18,090 nucleotides of DNA from positions 1 to 18,090 of the forward strand of contig JBNMHA010000048.1 in the NCBI GenBank assembly GCA_050872545.1, read 5' to 3'. Within the stretch, counting starts at the first letter, position 1. Each line of letters begins with the position of its first letter. The notes beneath the pieces are model-generated. The model worked only from the letters and a program-made list of their open reading frames with translations. It made no database searches and had not been told where the DNA came from. Shown one piece after another: positions 1-5,767 of this stretch. This stretch comes from RGIG8597 sp050872545. GTDB taxonomy: Bacteria; Spirochaetota; GWE2-31-10. The position numbers and the translations under genes are program-made.

Positions 1-74
1 AATAGACTGTTTTTGTAGATTTGATTTAACACAAGTTAATACAATTAATTTTCTTAAGGAATGAATAAATCCAT
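1..74 (+). repeat. Left arm of a perfect 74-bp inverted repeat
   Basis: Bases 1-74 are the exact reverse complement of 353-426, with no mismatch. The match stops sharply at 74/353. Its outer limit is unknown because the window begins at base 1. Each arm contains a small internal palindrome, TTAAC-acaa-GTTAA (26-39 in this arm). The 278-bp interior holds a helix-turn-helix ORF. It could be the ends of a small mobile or invertible element, a fold-back duplication, or an assembly artefact at a contig end. Confidence 0.95.
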
Positions 75-113
75 AGTATTTTGAAAAAAATGTGATAAAT
101 TATTATAAAAAAA

Positions 114-314
114 TTGCAAGAATTTAAAATCGGAATGATGATAAAAGAAATGCGCCTTGAAAATGGAATGACACAAGAGCAGCTTGCCGAAAAACTTAAT
201 ACAAAGAAAAGTGTAATTTCCAGAATGGAAAACCATTCTGAAGATATAAGATTGTCTACTTTGCAGAAAGTGGCAGCTGTATTTGGAAAGCAGCTTAGAG
301 TTGCAATGTTGTAA
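114..314 (+). CDS. XRE/HigA-type helix-turn-helix protein, probably a frameshifted remnant
   Basis: The 66 residues are almost entirely a Cro/C1 (XRE) helix-turn-helix domain. Its recognition unit runs over about residues 20-40 (TQEQLAEKLNT... SRMEN), and it resembles the antitoxins of HigBA/RelE-type toxin-antitoxin pairs. The family normally binds operator DNA and represses its own promoter. The TTG start at 114 has no Shine-Dalgarno sequence and follows a run of seven A. In the frame just before that run the sequence reads EKNVINYYKK, which joins naturally to LQEFKIG if one A is removed. After the stop, another frame continues VVISSNEEESLDGEKM to a stop at 371-373. The original gene was therefore probably longer (about 61-373) and carries several one-base shifts. 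No toxin gene lies downstream. The HTH assignment is solid; whether the gene is functional is doubtful. Confidence 0.6.
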   Translation: MQEFKIGMMIKEMRLENGMTQEQLAEKLNTKKSVISRMENHSEDIRLSTLQKVAAVFGKQLRVAML

Positions 315-352
315 TATCATCTAATGAAGAAGAATCACTTGACGGTGAAAAA

Positions 353-426
353 ATGGATTTATTCATTCCTTAAGAAAATTAATTGTATTAACTTGTGTTA
401 AATCAAATCTACAAAAACAGTCTATT
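353..426 (-). repeat. Right arm of the perfect 74-bp inverted repeat
   Basis: This is the exact reverse complement of 1-74. It begins 38 bases after the stop of the HTH ORF. In one frame it contains the codons M-D-L-F-I-P followed by a stop (353-373), which may be the displaced C-terminus of that regulator. The TTAAC-acaa-GTTAA palindrome recurs here at 388-401. Sequence beyond 426 cannot be compared because the matching bases would lie before the window start. Confidence 0.95.
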
Positions 427-826
427 CTATCTCGATTTTTGCCAAGAATAATTAAATTACTTTTTTTCCTCACGAAATAAGGTCTGTCCCCCCTTTACAC
501 GAAATAAGATCTGTCCCCCTTTAAATAAATCTTCGTTATAACTGTACAAAATAAGTTATTTTTCATTTGATTTTTTAATAGTATTTGTTAGCGTTAAGTT
601 TTATTGTTTGGGACAATTAGCGAGTATTTTATTCATATTTTGGGTGGCTTTTTGGTTGGTTATTTTTATAGAGTTCACTTTCTTCAACATTGATATTGAT
701 TGATTAAACCTCAATAGCAACAAAATCAAAGAAAGCAACCAAAAAACAGGCTTTTCAGGGCTACGGCTTCCGCCTCCGACCAAACGCAAGCGTTTGTTTT
801 CGCACATTTTTTTCAAAATGCGCTCA
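427..826. other. 400-bp stretch without a convincing gene
   Basis: It holds the GGTCTGTCCCC direct repeat (471-523) and a short palindrome, CAAACGC-aa-GCGTTTG (781-796). A 77-codon open frame on the minus strand (834-601) would need a GTG start with no Shine-Dalgarno sequence, overlapping the end of the lipoprotein gene. Its predicted product, a basic stretch followed by a leucine run, matches no family I recognise. I read the region as non-coding or repeat-derived. No clear terminator for the 827-2559 gene group is visible here. Confidence 0.6.
471..523 (+). repeat. Two tandem copies of a GGTCTGTCCCC-type repeat
   Basis: Copy one (471-497) and copy two (498-523) share CACGAAATAAG, then R, then TCTGTCCCCC and TTTA. 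They differ by one G/A change and by six versus five C. The C-rich core stands out in AT-rich surroundings. From memory, the complement GGGGACAGACC is a dispersed repeat core in many bacteria, often near IS200-like/REP-associated tyrosine transposase genes; no such gene is present here. Confidence 0.8.
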
Positions 827-1171
827 TTATTCACAAGCTACAGAATCACTGCTTATATCCTCAGTCAATTTTACTTCTACTATTGAACTGTACCGTCCGG
901 ATGGACAATAAGAAATTGCACGAATCGTAGTATTTGCTGGTAACGCTGTTAATTCTCCCAAATAAAGTTCGGATTCAGGATATTTAGGCTCACTTCCGTC
1001 AGTTGTAAAAAATACTGAACCGTTTCTTCCTGCATCCATTTTTACATTATAACTTCCGTCAGCCTGCATAACCACAGATATTGCCGGAGCCTTTACTGGA
1101 GCAAATAACTCTTCGCATGACGAAAGAAAAATTACAGACATGCAGATTATTATGTAATAAAAAATTTTCAT
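827..1171 (-). CDS. Small lipoprotein with chitobiase-C-terminal-like domain
   Basis: The chosen start at 1171 has a strong Shine-Dalgarno AGGGGAG; the longer frame from 1219 overlaps the preceding gene and lacks one. The 114-residue product begins with a signal peptide and lipobox LSSC, with the lipid-modified cysteine at residue 19, so it should be membrane-anchored. The rest matches the CHB_HEX_C-type beta-sandwich: VFFTTDGSEP, then YPESELYLG, then TIRAISYCPSGRYSS. In that family this is an accessory fold of carbohydrate-active or surface proteins rather than a catalytic unit. The start lies 8 bases after the stop of the preceding gene, and all three genes between 2559 and 827 appear co-transcribed. 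Lipoprotein status is confident, the fold moderately so, the function unknown. Confidence 0.8.
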   Translation of the reverse strand: MKIFYYIIICMSVIFLSSCEELFAPVKAPAISVVMQADGSYNVKMDAGRNGSVFFTTDGSEPKYPESELYLGELTALPANTTIRAISYCPSGRYSSIVEVKLTEDISSDSVACE

Positions 1172-1179
1172 AGACTCCC

Positions 1180-1743
1180 CTAAAATTTGAAATGAACTCC
1201 AGACATTGAAATATCCCAATGCGGCTCTTTCTTCATTGCCTTTTCAAATTTGTATTCGTTTACTTTGCGGACAATACTGTAAAACATGATAGGCAACGCA
1301 AACAGTAGAATCAATGTTCCAGAACAAAACAATGCAGCACCAACGCAGCAATAAACCATCATCGGCGGATATGAAGAAACTATTTTCTCGCCTCTTTTAT
1401 TGACATGCTCTATCTGAAAAGCGACATCAGTAAACATTCTGTCAGGAAACTCACTCTTGGGAATAAACCCCATTATAATTGAAGTTGTCAATATTGTTAT
1501 TCCAACAGAAGAAGCTGCTGCCGAACTCCACAATAAGCCATTGGTTATTTTCTTTTTTCGATTAAAAGTTTCTACGTCAAAATCTTTCGTCGTAGCTGCT
1601 TCACTTTCGACAGCTTTTGTCACATCTTCGTTTTCTATTGCAAATGACGGCACAACATTTTCAGGTTTATCAATTTTTATTTCATTTGCAAATATCGGCA
1701 ATGTAGCCAACAGCGGAAGTAATACAAATAATATTTTTTTCAT
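1180..1743 (-). CDS. Exported protein with two membrane segments, unknown function
   Basis: This 187-residue protein starts with a likely signal peptide (MKKILFVLLPLLATLPIFA, cleavage after about residue 19). A polar acidic linker follows (20-62), then two hydrophobic segments at about 68-92 and 129-156 separated by a soluble loop with VNKRGEK. The C-terminus is polar and ends in SGVHFKF. A Shine-Dalgarno GAGG sits before the ATG. It lies between a barrel-like gene (18-bp gap) and a lipoprotein gene (8-bp gap), so the three may form one envelope assembly. I recognise no family. The N-terminal hydrophobic stretch could instead be a third membrane segment. Confidence 0.75.
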   Translation of the reverse strand: MKKILFVLLPLLATLPIFANEIKIDKPENVVPSFAIENEDVTKAVESEAATTKDFDVETFNRKKKITNGLLWSSAAASSVGITILTTSIIMGFIPKSEFPDRMFTDVAFQIEHVNKRGEKIVSSYPPMMVYCCVGAALFCSGTLILLFALPIMFYSIVRKVNEYKFEKAMKKEPHWDISMSGVHFKF

Positions 1744-1761
1744 AAGTCAGACCTCACAGTA

Positions 1762-2559
1762 TTAATTTTGAGTTTTTTTATCAGTCGGGAAAAAATAAGT
1801 AAAACCGATTTCCAACGATGCCGCCGAAAAACAAACATGATATGTCGAACTTAGATTCTTAAAAATCGGCGGAATAAAATCATCGCTCTTTTTTATCTGC
1901 TCATCATTGTAGAAAAATTCTTCCGCAGTATTATAAACAACAGGAGTAAACGGAAAGAGCTTTTTGAAATTAATAAAAAACGCCCAATTCTTATAATTTG
2001 CGTATGCGCCAATAAAAATATCAGGTGAAAAAGTAAGCGACACAGTAGGAAAATTTTTATCACGATAAAAACTGTAATAATTGGAAAATTCCGGTCCAAT
2101 GCTGAAACTCAATCCAAACTGCATTCCGAAATATTTTATTATCTGCTGCCGATACAAAACATCAGCTTTCACACCGACAAAACAGCCCTCAAAATCATAT
2201 CTGTATGTTCCGCCGGTTGCAATACTGAAAAAATGCGAAAGATTAAACTTATGCGCTATAAATCTTATTCCGGGAGCAAAATAAAGCCCCTTTACAATAT
2301 GTATCGGCAGTGTAGAATCAATAACTGCTGCAAAACCGCGCCGGTAATATCCGTAGCCTATTCCGGTAGAAACGCCAAGTGACAATTTTTTATATTGTTC
2401 GCCTTCATAATAGCCATAAGCCGTATCTTTTTTATTATTTACGACTTCAGCAACCGTATTTACTTCCGTAGAAGTAGATTCAGCATAAATATTTGCTGTG
2501 GGAAGAAAAAAAGCAGCAAACATCAGGCAAAATAAAAATTGGTATTTTTTCAATATCAT
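1762..2559 (-). CDS. Probable outer-membrane beta-barrel protein
   Basis: The 265-residue product has a signal peptide ending in an AxA site (NIYA, cleavage after about residue 26). A short polar linker follows, then many amphipathic, aromatic-rich stretches such as LSLGVSTGIGYGYY, GLYFAPGIRFIAH, FGLSFSIGPEF and LEIGFTYFF. Alternating residues, glycine/tyrosine richness and a near-terminal aromatic strand suit a small outer-membrane barrel. It is the first gene of the three-gene group; its promoter is at 2592-2620. A Shine-Dalgarno-like GTAGG precedes the ATG. The last eight residues (PTDKKTQN) extend past the final strand, which is atypical for a BAM-recognised C-terminus. Function and ligand cannot be inferred. 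Confidence 0.75.
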   Translation of the reverse strand: MILKKYQFLFCLMFAAFFLPTANIYAESTSTEVNTVAEVVNNKKDTAYGYYEGEQYKKLSLGVSTGIGYGYYRRGFAAVIDSTLPIHIVKGLYFAPGIRFIAHKFNLSHFFSIATGGTYRYDFEGCFVGVKADVLYRQQIIKYFGMQFGLSFSIGPEFSNYYSFYRDKNFPTVSLTFSPDIFIGAYANYKNWAFFINFKKLFPFTPVVYNTAEEFFYNDEQIKKSDDFIPPIFKNLSSTYHVCFSAASLEIGFTYFFPTDKKTQN

Positions 2560-2591
2560 TAAAACCTACAAAATCATTAAGTTTGGATTTT

Positions 2592-2620
2592 TTTATATAT
2601 AAATTATATTATTTTGTCAA
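2592..2620 (-). promoter_or_regulatory. Sigma70-type promoter for the 2559-827 gene group
   Basis: On the minus strand there is a perfect -35 TTGACA (2620-2615), a 17-bp spacer and -10 TATAAA (2597-2592). The -35 lies within the last codons of the YqfO-family gene (2604). The 5' leader would be about 30 nt to the ATG at 2559. Confidence 0.75.
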
Positions 2621-2927
2621 TTTCTGAAAGCTTGAACACTGAATACGCCGGTTCTTCATACGGATGGGCTTTTTTCAGCGCAGCAACAGCATTGCGAATA
2701 AACTTATCATCACAAATCATTTCTACTTTCATTTCGTGCACTTTTTCCGGTATACCGACTTTCCCGATAAACGGATTGCTCCCCTGCATTGGCATAAATT
2801 GTCCGTCTCCTAAAGTCTGCCAGCAACATTGACAATAATTTCCCTGTATTCCGGCACCTGCTGCAAAAACGGCATTTTTAACATCTTCACAGTAATCCTG
2901 CGGAACATAAAATTCTAATTTGTACAT
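2604..2927 (-). CDS. YqfO/NIF3-associated CutA-like domain protein (COG3323)
   Basis: The 107 residues match the stand-alone YqfO family, a ferredoxin-like fold also found inserted in NIF3/GTP-cyclohydrolase-I-type-2 proteins. Recognisable motifs are MYKLEFYVP at the start, AGAGIQGNYCQCCWQTLGDG at about 23-42, GSNPFIGKVG at about 49-58, and HPYEEPAYSV at about 88-97. The length is normal for the single-domain form. AAGGATT precedes the ATG as ribosome-binding site. It is monocistronic or leads into the envelope group, and it is divergent from the ATPase gene, with 276 bases between. Biochemical function is not established for the family; metal or nucleotide binding is often suggested. Family assignment is confident. 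Confidence 0.9.
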   Translation of the reverse strand: MYKLEFYVPQDYCEDVKNAVFAAGAGIQGNYCQCCWQTLGDGQFMPMQGSNPFIGKVGIPEKVHEMKVEMICDDKFIRNAVAALKKAHPYEEPAYSVFKLSEIDKII

Positions 2928-3091
2928 CTCTGAATCCTTTTGTACTTAATATCTGACTTTCTTCCTTAATTATAAGTTATAGCGTCAACAATTTCGACTG
3001 ATTTCTACAAAACATACAGTAAATTTGCTTATAAGTACATGAATAGAATCAATTAGATTATAGAAAATCATAGATTGCTTGCATAAATCTA

Positions 3092-3120
3092 TTGACTTAA
3101 CCTATTTTGTCGAATATACT
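3092..3120 (+). promoter_or_regulatory. Promoter of the AAA ATPase gene
   Basis: -35 TTGACT (3092-3097), a 17-bp spacer and -10 TATACT (3115-3120). The -10 falls inside the first palindrome (3108-3125), so a protein bound there would block RNA polymerase. A short inverted repeat, ATAGATT/AATCTAT (3070-3092), abuts the -35. The leader to the ATG at 3204 would be about 75 nt and contains the two further motif copies. Confidence 0.7.
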
Positions 3121-3125
3121 CGACA
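3108..3125 (+). promoter_or_regulatory. Operator-like palindrome, copy 1
   Basis: TGTCGA-N6(atatac)-TCGACA is an 18-bp dyad; with flanks, TTTTG...CAAAA extends the symmetry to 3105-3128. It overlaps the -10 box of the ATPase promoter. It is the best of three copies spaced 32-33 bp apart. I do not recognise the cognate regulator. Confidence 0.7.
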
Positions 3126-3139
3126 AAACAAAATATATT

Positions 3140-3157
3140 TGTCTACTATACTAGACA
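3140..3157 (+). promoter_or_regulatory. Operator-like palindrome, copy 2
   Basis: TGTCTA-N6(ctatac)-TAGACA has the same architecture as copy 1. The compensating G-to-T and C-to-A changes keep the dyad intact, which suggests selection for symmetry rather than simple duplication. It starts 32 bp after copy 1. Confidence 0.65.
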
Positions 3158-3172
3158 TAATCTAGCATTTTT

Positions 3173-3190
3173 TAGCAGATATACTCGACA
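3173..3190 (+). promoter_or_regulatory. Operator-like site, copy 3 (one half degenerate)
   Basis: The right half, N6(atatac)-TCGACA plus AAAA, is identical to copy 1; the left half (TAGCAG) has lost symmetry. It starts 33 bp after copy 2 and runs into the ribosome-binding site (AAAGGA), so binding here could also affect translation initiation. Confidence 0.5.
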
Positions 3191-3203
3191 AAAGGATTAT
3201 TTT

Positions 3204-4463
3204 ATGAACCAGGAAACATTAAAAGAAGTCATTTATGACCAGCATGAATTAATCAGAAACTTCAAAATTGTTGCCCGTGAATATGATTTTGACCCCAATG
3301 CCAATTATGTGTTGATTGGACTACGTCGAGCAGGAAAATCAACGTTGCTTTATAAAATCGTTCAAGACTTAGTTGCAGCCGGAACAGACTGGAATCAAAT
3401 CATTTACATTAATTTTGAAGACGAACGAATGGCTGAATTTTCTCTTGAAGATTTTAATGATATTCTTGCTGTGCAGGCAAAAATGAGTGACAAGCAAGGC
3501 TGGTTCTTTTTAGATGAAGTTCAAAATATTGAAGGCTGGGAAAAATTCGCCCGACGCATGGCTGATTCAAAGGAACACACATTCATCACAGGAAGTAATG
3601 CAAAAATGCTTTCTTTGGAAATAGAAAATCGATTGGGCGGAAGATACCTTACAAAGTACATAACTCCATACAATTTCAGAGAATTTCTGACAGCCAAAAA
3701 TGTTGATTTTTCAGAAAAAGCTATATTTGGAACAAAAGACAGCGGAAAAATAAAGAGAGAATTTGAAAATTATTTTTACTTTGGCGGATTTCCAGAAAAC
3801 CTTGAATACAGAGACAAACGCGAATATGTTTCAAGCATATATCAAAAAGTTTTACTTGGTGATATTGCAGCCAGAAACGGAATCAGGAACATCAATGCCA
3901 TGCGTCTTTTAATGAAAAAAATCGCAGAATCTGTCAAAGATGAAGTTTCATATTCTAAATTATACAATATCCTTAAAACTATCGGCGTAAGTATAAGCAA
4001 AGATGCAATCATTAATTATGTCGGTTATGCGCAGCAGTCTTATTTAATTTTCGCAGTCCGAAATTATTTTTCCAAGTTCGTTGATAAGGAAACCACCCCA
4101 AAATATTATTTTAATGATAATGGTCTTCTAAATCTTTTTTTAAACAATGCAGAACCACGCCTGCTTGAAAATTTAATTGCAATTAATTTGTGGAATAAAC
4201 ATAAAGAAAATGTATGTTATCTTAAAAGTAGGAATCTCGATGTCGATTTTTTTATCGAAGACACAGGCGAAGTCATACAAGCAGCATACTCAATAACAAA
4301 TATATCAGATGACAGAGAAACAAAAGCTCTTGTTTTGGCGGCAAAAACAGTAAAAGAATCAAAAAGATTTATAATTATCACTTATGATGAAGAAAAAGAA
4401 CTGACCATTGATGGAATAAAAATCGAAATTATCCCGGTCTGGAAATGGTTAATACAAAACTAG
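3204..4463 (+). CDS. AAA-family ATPase (AAA_14 plus DUF4143)
   Basis: This 419-residue protein has the classic two-part layout of the AAA_14/DUF4143 family. Walker A is GLRRAGKST (39-47) and Walker B WFFLDE (100-105), followed by VQNIEGWE. A sensor-like TFITGSNAKML and RLGGRY (likely arginine finger) come next, then the DUF4143 region with FGGFP and a nuclease-like C-terminal part ending in a short beta-rich segment (NVCYLKSRNLDVDFFI). The length is normal and no motif is broken. Members bind and hydrolyse ATP, but their physiological role is largely unknown; some have been linked to DNA or mobile-element functions without proof. AAAGGA precedes the ATG. It is the only convincing plus-strand gene in a minus-strand region and has an elaborate repeated operator. 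It stands alone, with convergent transcription downstream. Confidence 0.93.
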   Translation: MNQETLKEVIYDQHELIRNFKIVAREYDFDPNANYVLIGLRRAGKSTLLYKIVQDLVAAGTDWNQIIYINFEDERMAEFSLEDFNDILAVQAKMSDKQGWFFLDEVQNIEGWEKFARRMADSKEHTFITGSNAKMLSLEIENRLGGRYLTKYITPYNFREFLTAKNVDFSEKAIFGTKDSGKIKREFENYFYFGGFPENLEYRDKREYVSSIYQKVLLGDIAARNGIRNINAMRLLMKKIAESVKDEVSYSKLYNILKTIGVSISKDAIINYVGYAQQSYLIFAVRNYFSKFVDKETTPKYYFNDNGLLNLFLNNAEPRLLENLIAINLWNKHKENVCYLKSRNLDVDFFIEDTGEVIQAAYSITNISDDRETKALVLAAKTVKESKRFIIITYDEEKELTIDGIKIEIIPVWKWLIQN

Positions 4464-4502
4464 CAAATGAGTCATAAAAGCACAATTTCATATCTGCATT
4501 AT

Positions 4503-4535
4503 AAAAAAGAGCCGGCTTGCAGTAAGATTAGCTCT
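4503..4535 (-). terminator. Weak possible terminator after the lipoprotein operon
   Basis: On the minus strand AGAGC (4535-4531) can pair with GCTCT (4512-4508), followed by a run of T (4508-4503), 43 bases after the stop at 4578. The stem is short and the loop long, so support is weak. Confidence 0.35.
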
Positions 4536-4577
4536 GATACAAGACAGCTCGTTAAAATTACCCGCAAAAATAAAAAC

Positions 4578-5756
4578 TTACATTAAAAAAGAATTTACTC
4601 CTGTTCTGCAGCCTTCCAATATTCTGTTCCCACTACGAGAAATATATGTGTAATCTTCATTTTTATCATAAGTAGAACTTTCAGAATCACTGTAGAAAAT
4701 TTCTTCATAAAAATAATCATCAGAATCATTATCATCGTAATAGCGATATTCCTGTCTGTCAATTAATTGATTATCACTTTCGGCATTATTATAAAAGTAA
4801 ATATTTCCCTTATATTTTTTACCGTTGTATTCCGCATAAGAATAAACCGTATAATTCTGATCTTTTCCGTCGGATATTGTATGTTCTTTAATAACATTGT
4901 CGGAATCATCAAGTTCATATTCTTTAACTTCGCATGAATCAGCTATTAAATCATCAGTAACATTTGTACCGGAAATTATGTTGTTGCCTTCTTCTTTCAA
5001 CAAAAACGTTTCTTTACGGTAAGTTTTTCCGCCGGCGATATTGTAAGAATATTTTGTATAATATGTCTTTACTACATCGTCGGTTTCATCATTATCTATA
5101 TCATGATAATTTCTGGTAATAACAGTATCAACTTTATTTTCTTTATTTTCTTTATTTTCTTTATTTTCTACAATGTATTCGTAAAATATATCTTCCATAC
5201 AGTCTGTTTGCCCTTCATCATCATAAGTAAATTCTTTTATCAATAAGCCTTTATCATCATAAATATATTTTTTGCTTTCACTGACTTCATTATTTTTCTT
5301 TTCTACATAAACGATTTCATTGCCGTTAATAGTTTTAATAGATTTATACTGTTGTTTTCCGTTAATATCAAAAATTTCTTTCTGAAACAGTTCTCTCGCG
5401 TTGGTAATAGAATTTATGCGATATTCTAAAGTTTGACGTCCGATTTGTTTTTTATCAGCAGTATCATTGTCATAAATTTTTACTTCTATTTCATCCGGAT
5501 TATTGCAAGTATACATACAGTATTCACTCAGTTCACCTTTAGAATTGTAATTCCAAGATTCAACAGGTAAATAACCAACATCACTATCTTTTTTTCTTTT
5601 TTCAAGGTAATGAGATACCGGTATTGAATTATCAAATTGTTCTACCACAGTCTCTTCTTCGTTGTTTTCATTATTATTGTTATCTTTCTCTGCTTCACAA
5701 GAAACTAAAAATAACATCAGTAAGCATACATTTATAAATATATTTTTCAGATTCAT
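4578..5756 (-). CDS. Lipoprotein with YD-like repeats
   Basis: The 392-residue product has a signal peptide and lipobox LVSC with the acylated cysteine at residue 20. A Asn/Glu-rich linker (DNNNNENNEEE) then precedes a long tyrosine- and aspartate-rich region. Loose repeats of the form Y-x-Y-(D/N)-x-x-G-x-L-x-x-x recur (WNYNSKGELSEY, YIYDDKGLLIKEFTYDD, YSYNIAGGKTYRKE). These resemble the YD repeats of Rhs/wall-associated proteins or simple beta-strand repeats. An in-frame four-fold ENK tract lies mid-protein. It is the last gene of a three-gene operon, starting 11 bases after the previous stop with Shine-Dalgarno GGAGAT. Surface exposure is likely from the composition but unproven. Function unknown. 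Confidence 0.8.
   Translation of the reverse strand: MNLKNIFINVCLLMLFLVSCEAEKDNNNNENNEEETVVEQFDNSIPVSHYLEKRKKDSDVGYLPVESWNYNSKGELSEYCMYTCNNPDEIEVKIYDNDTADKKQIGRQTLEYRINSITNARELFQKEIFDINGKQQYKSIKTINGNEIVYVEKKNNEVSESKKYIYDDKGLLIKEFTYDDEGQTDCMEDIFYEYIVENKENKENKENKVDTVITRNYHDIDNDETDDVVKTYYTKYSYNIAGGKTYRKETFLLKEEGNNIISGTNVTDDLIADSCEVKEYELDDSDNVIKEHTISDGKDQNYTVYSYAEYNGKKYKGNIYFYNNAESDNQLIDRQEYRYYDDNDSDDYFYEEIFYSDSESSTYDKNEDYTYISRSGNRILEGCRTGVNSFLM
5133..5168 (-). repeat. Four copies of a 9-bp microsatellite encoding Glu-Asn-Lys
   Basis: The unit TTTATTTTC (plus strand) is repeated perfectly four times inside the lipoprotein gene and encodes (ENK)4. Because the unit is nine bases, gain or loss of copies keeps the reading frame and would change protein length rather than switch it off. 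Confidence 0.95.
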
Positions 5757-5767
5757 ATTCTTATCTC

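Noticed and set aside
54..320. 88-codon minus-strand frame opposite the HTH ORF
   Set aside because: It is the antisense shadow of the helix-turn-helix gene. Its C-terminal codons repeat M-D-L-F-I-P only because the arms are inverted copies.
324..401. 25-codon plus-strand frame after the HTH gene (MKKNHLTVKKW...)
   Set aside because: Too short, no Shine-Dalgarno, and it runs into the repeat arm; considered as a toxin partner but no toxin motif is visible.
781..796. CAAACGC-aa-GCGTTTG as terminator of the 2559-827 gene group
   Set aside because: The two-base loop is sterically too tight and no clear T-run follows on the minus strand; kept only as a palindrome.
1172..1219. Longer start for the small lipoprotein at 1219
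   Set aside because: It would overlap the preceding gene, lacks a ribosome-binding site and would bury the signal peptide 16 residues inside the protein.
3105..3190. The repeated dyads as a CRISPR array
   Set aside because: Only three short, imperfect copies with 14-bp gaps that overlap a promoter; spacer length and copy number do not fit a CRISPR array, and no cas gene is present.
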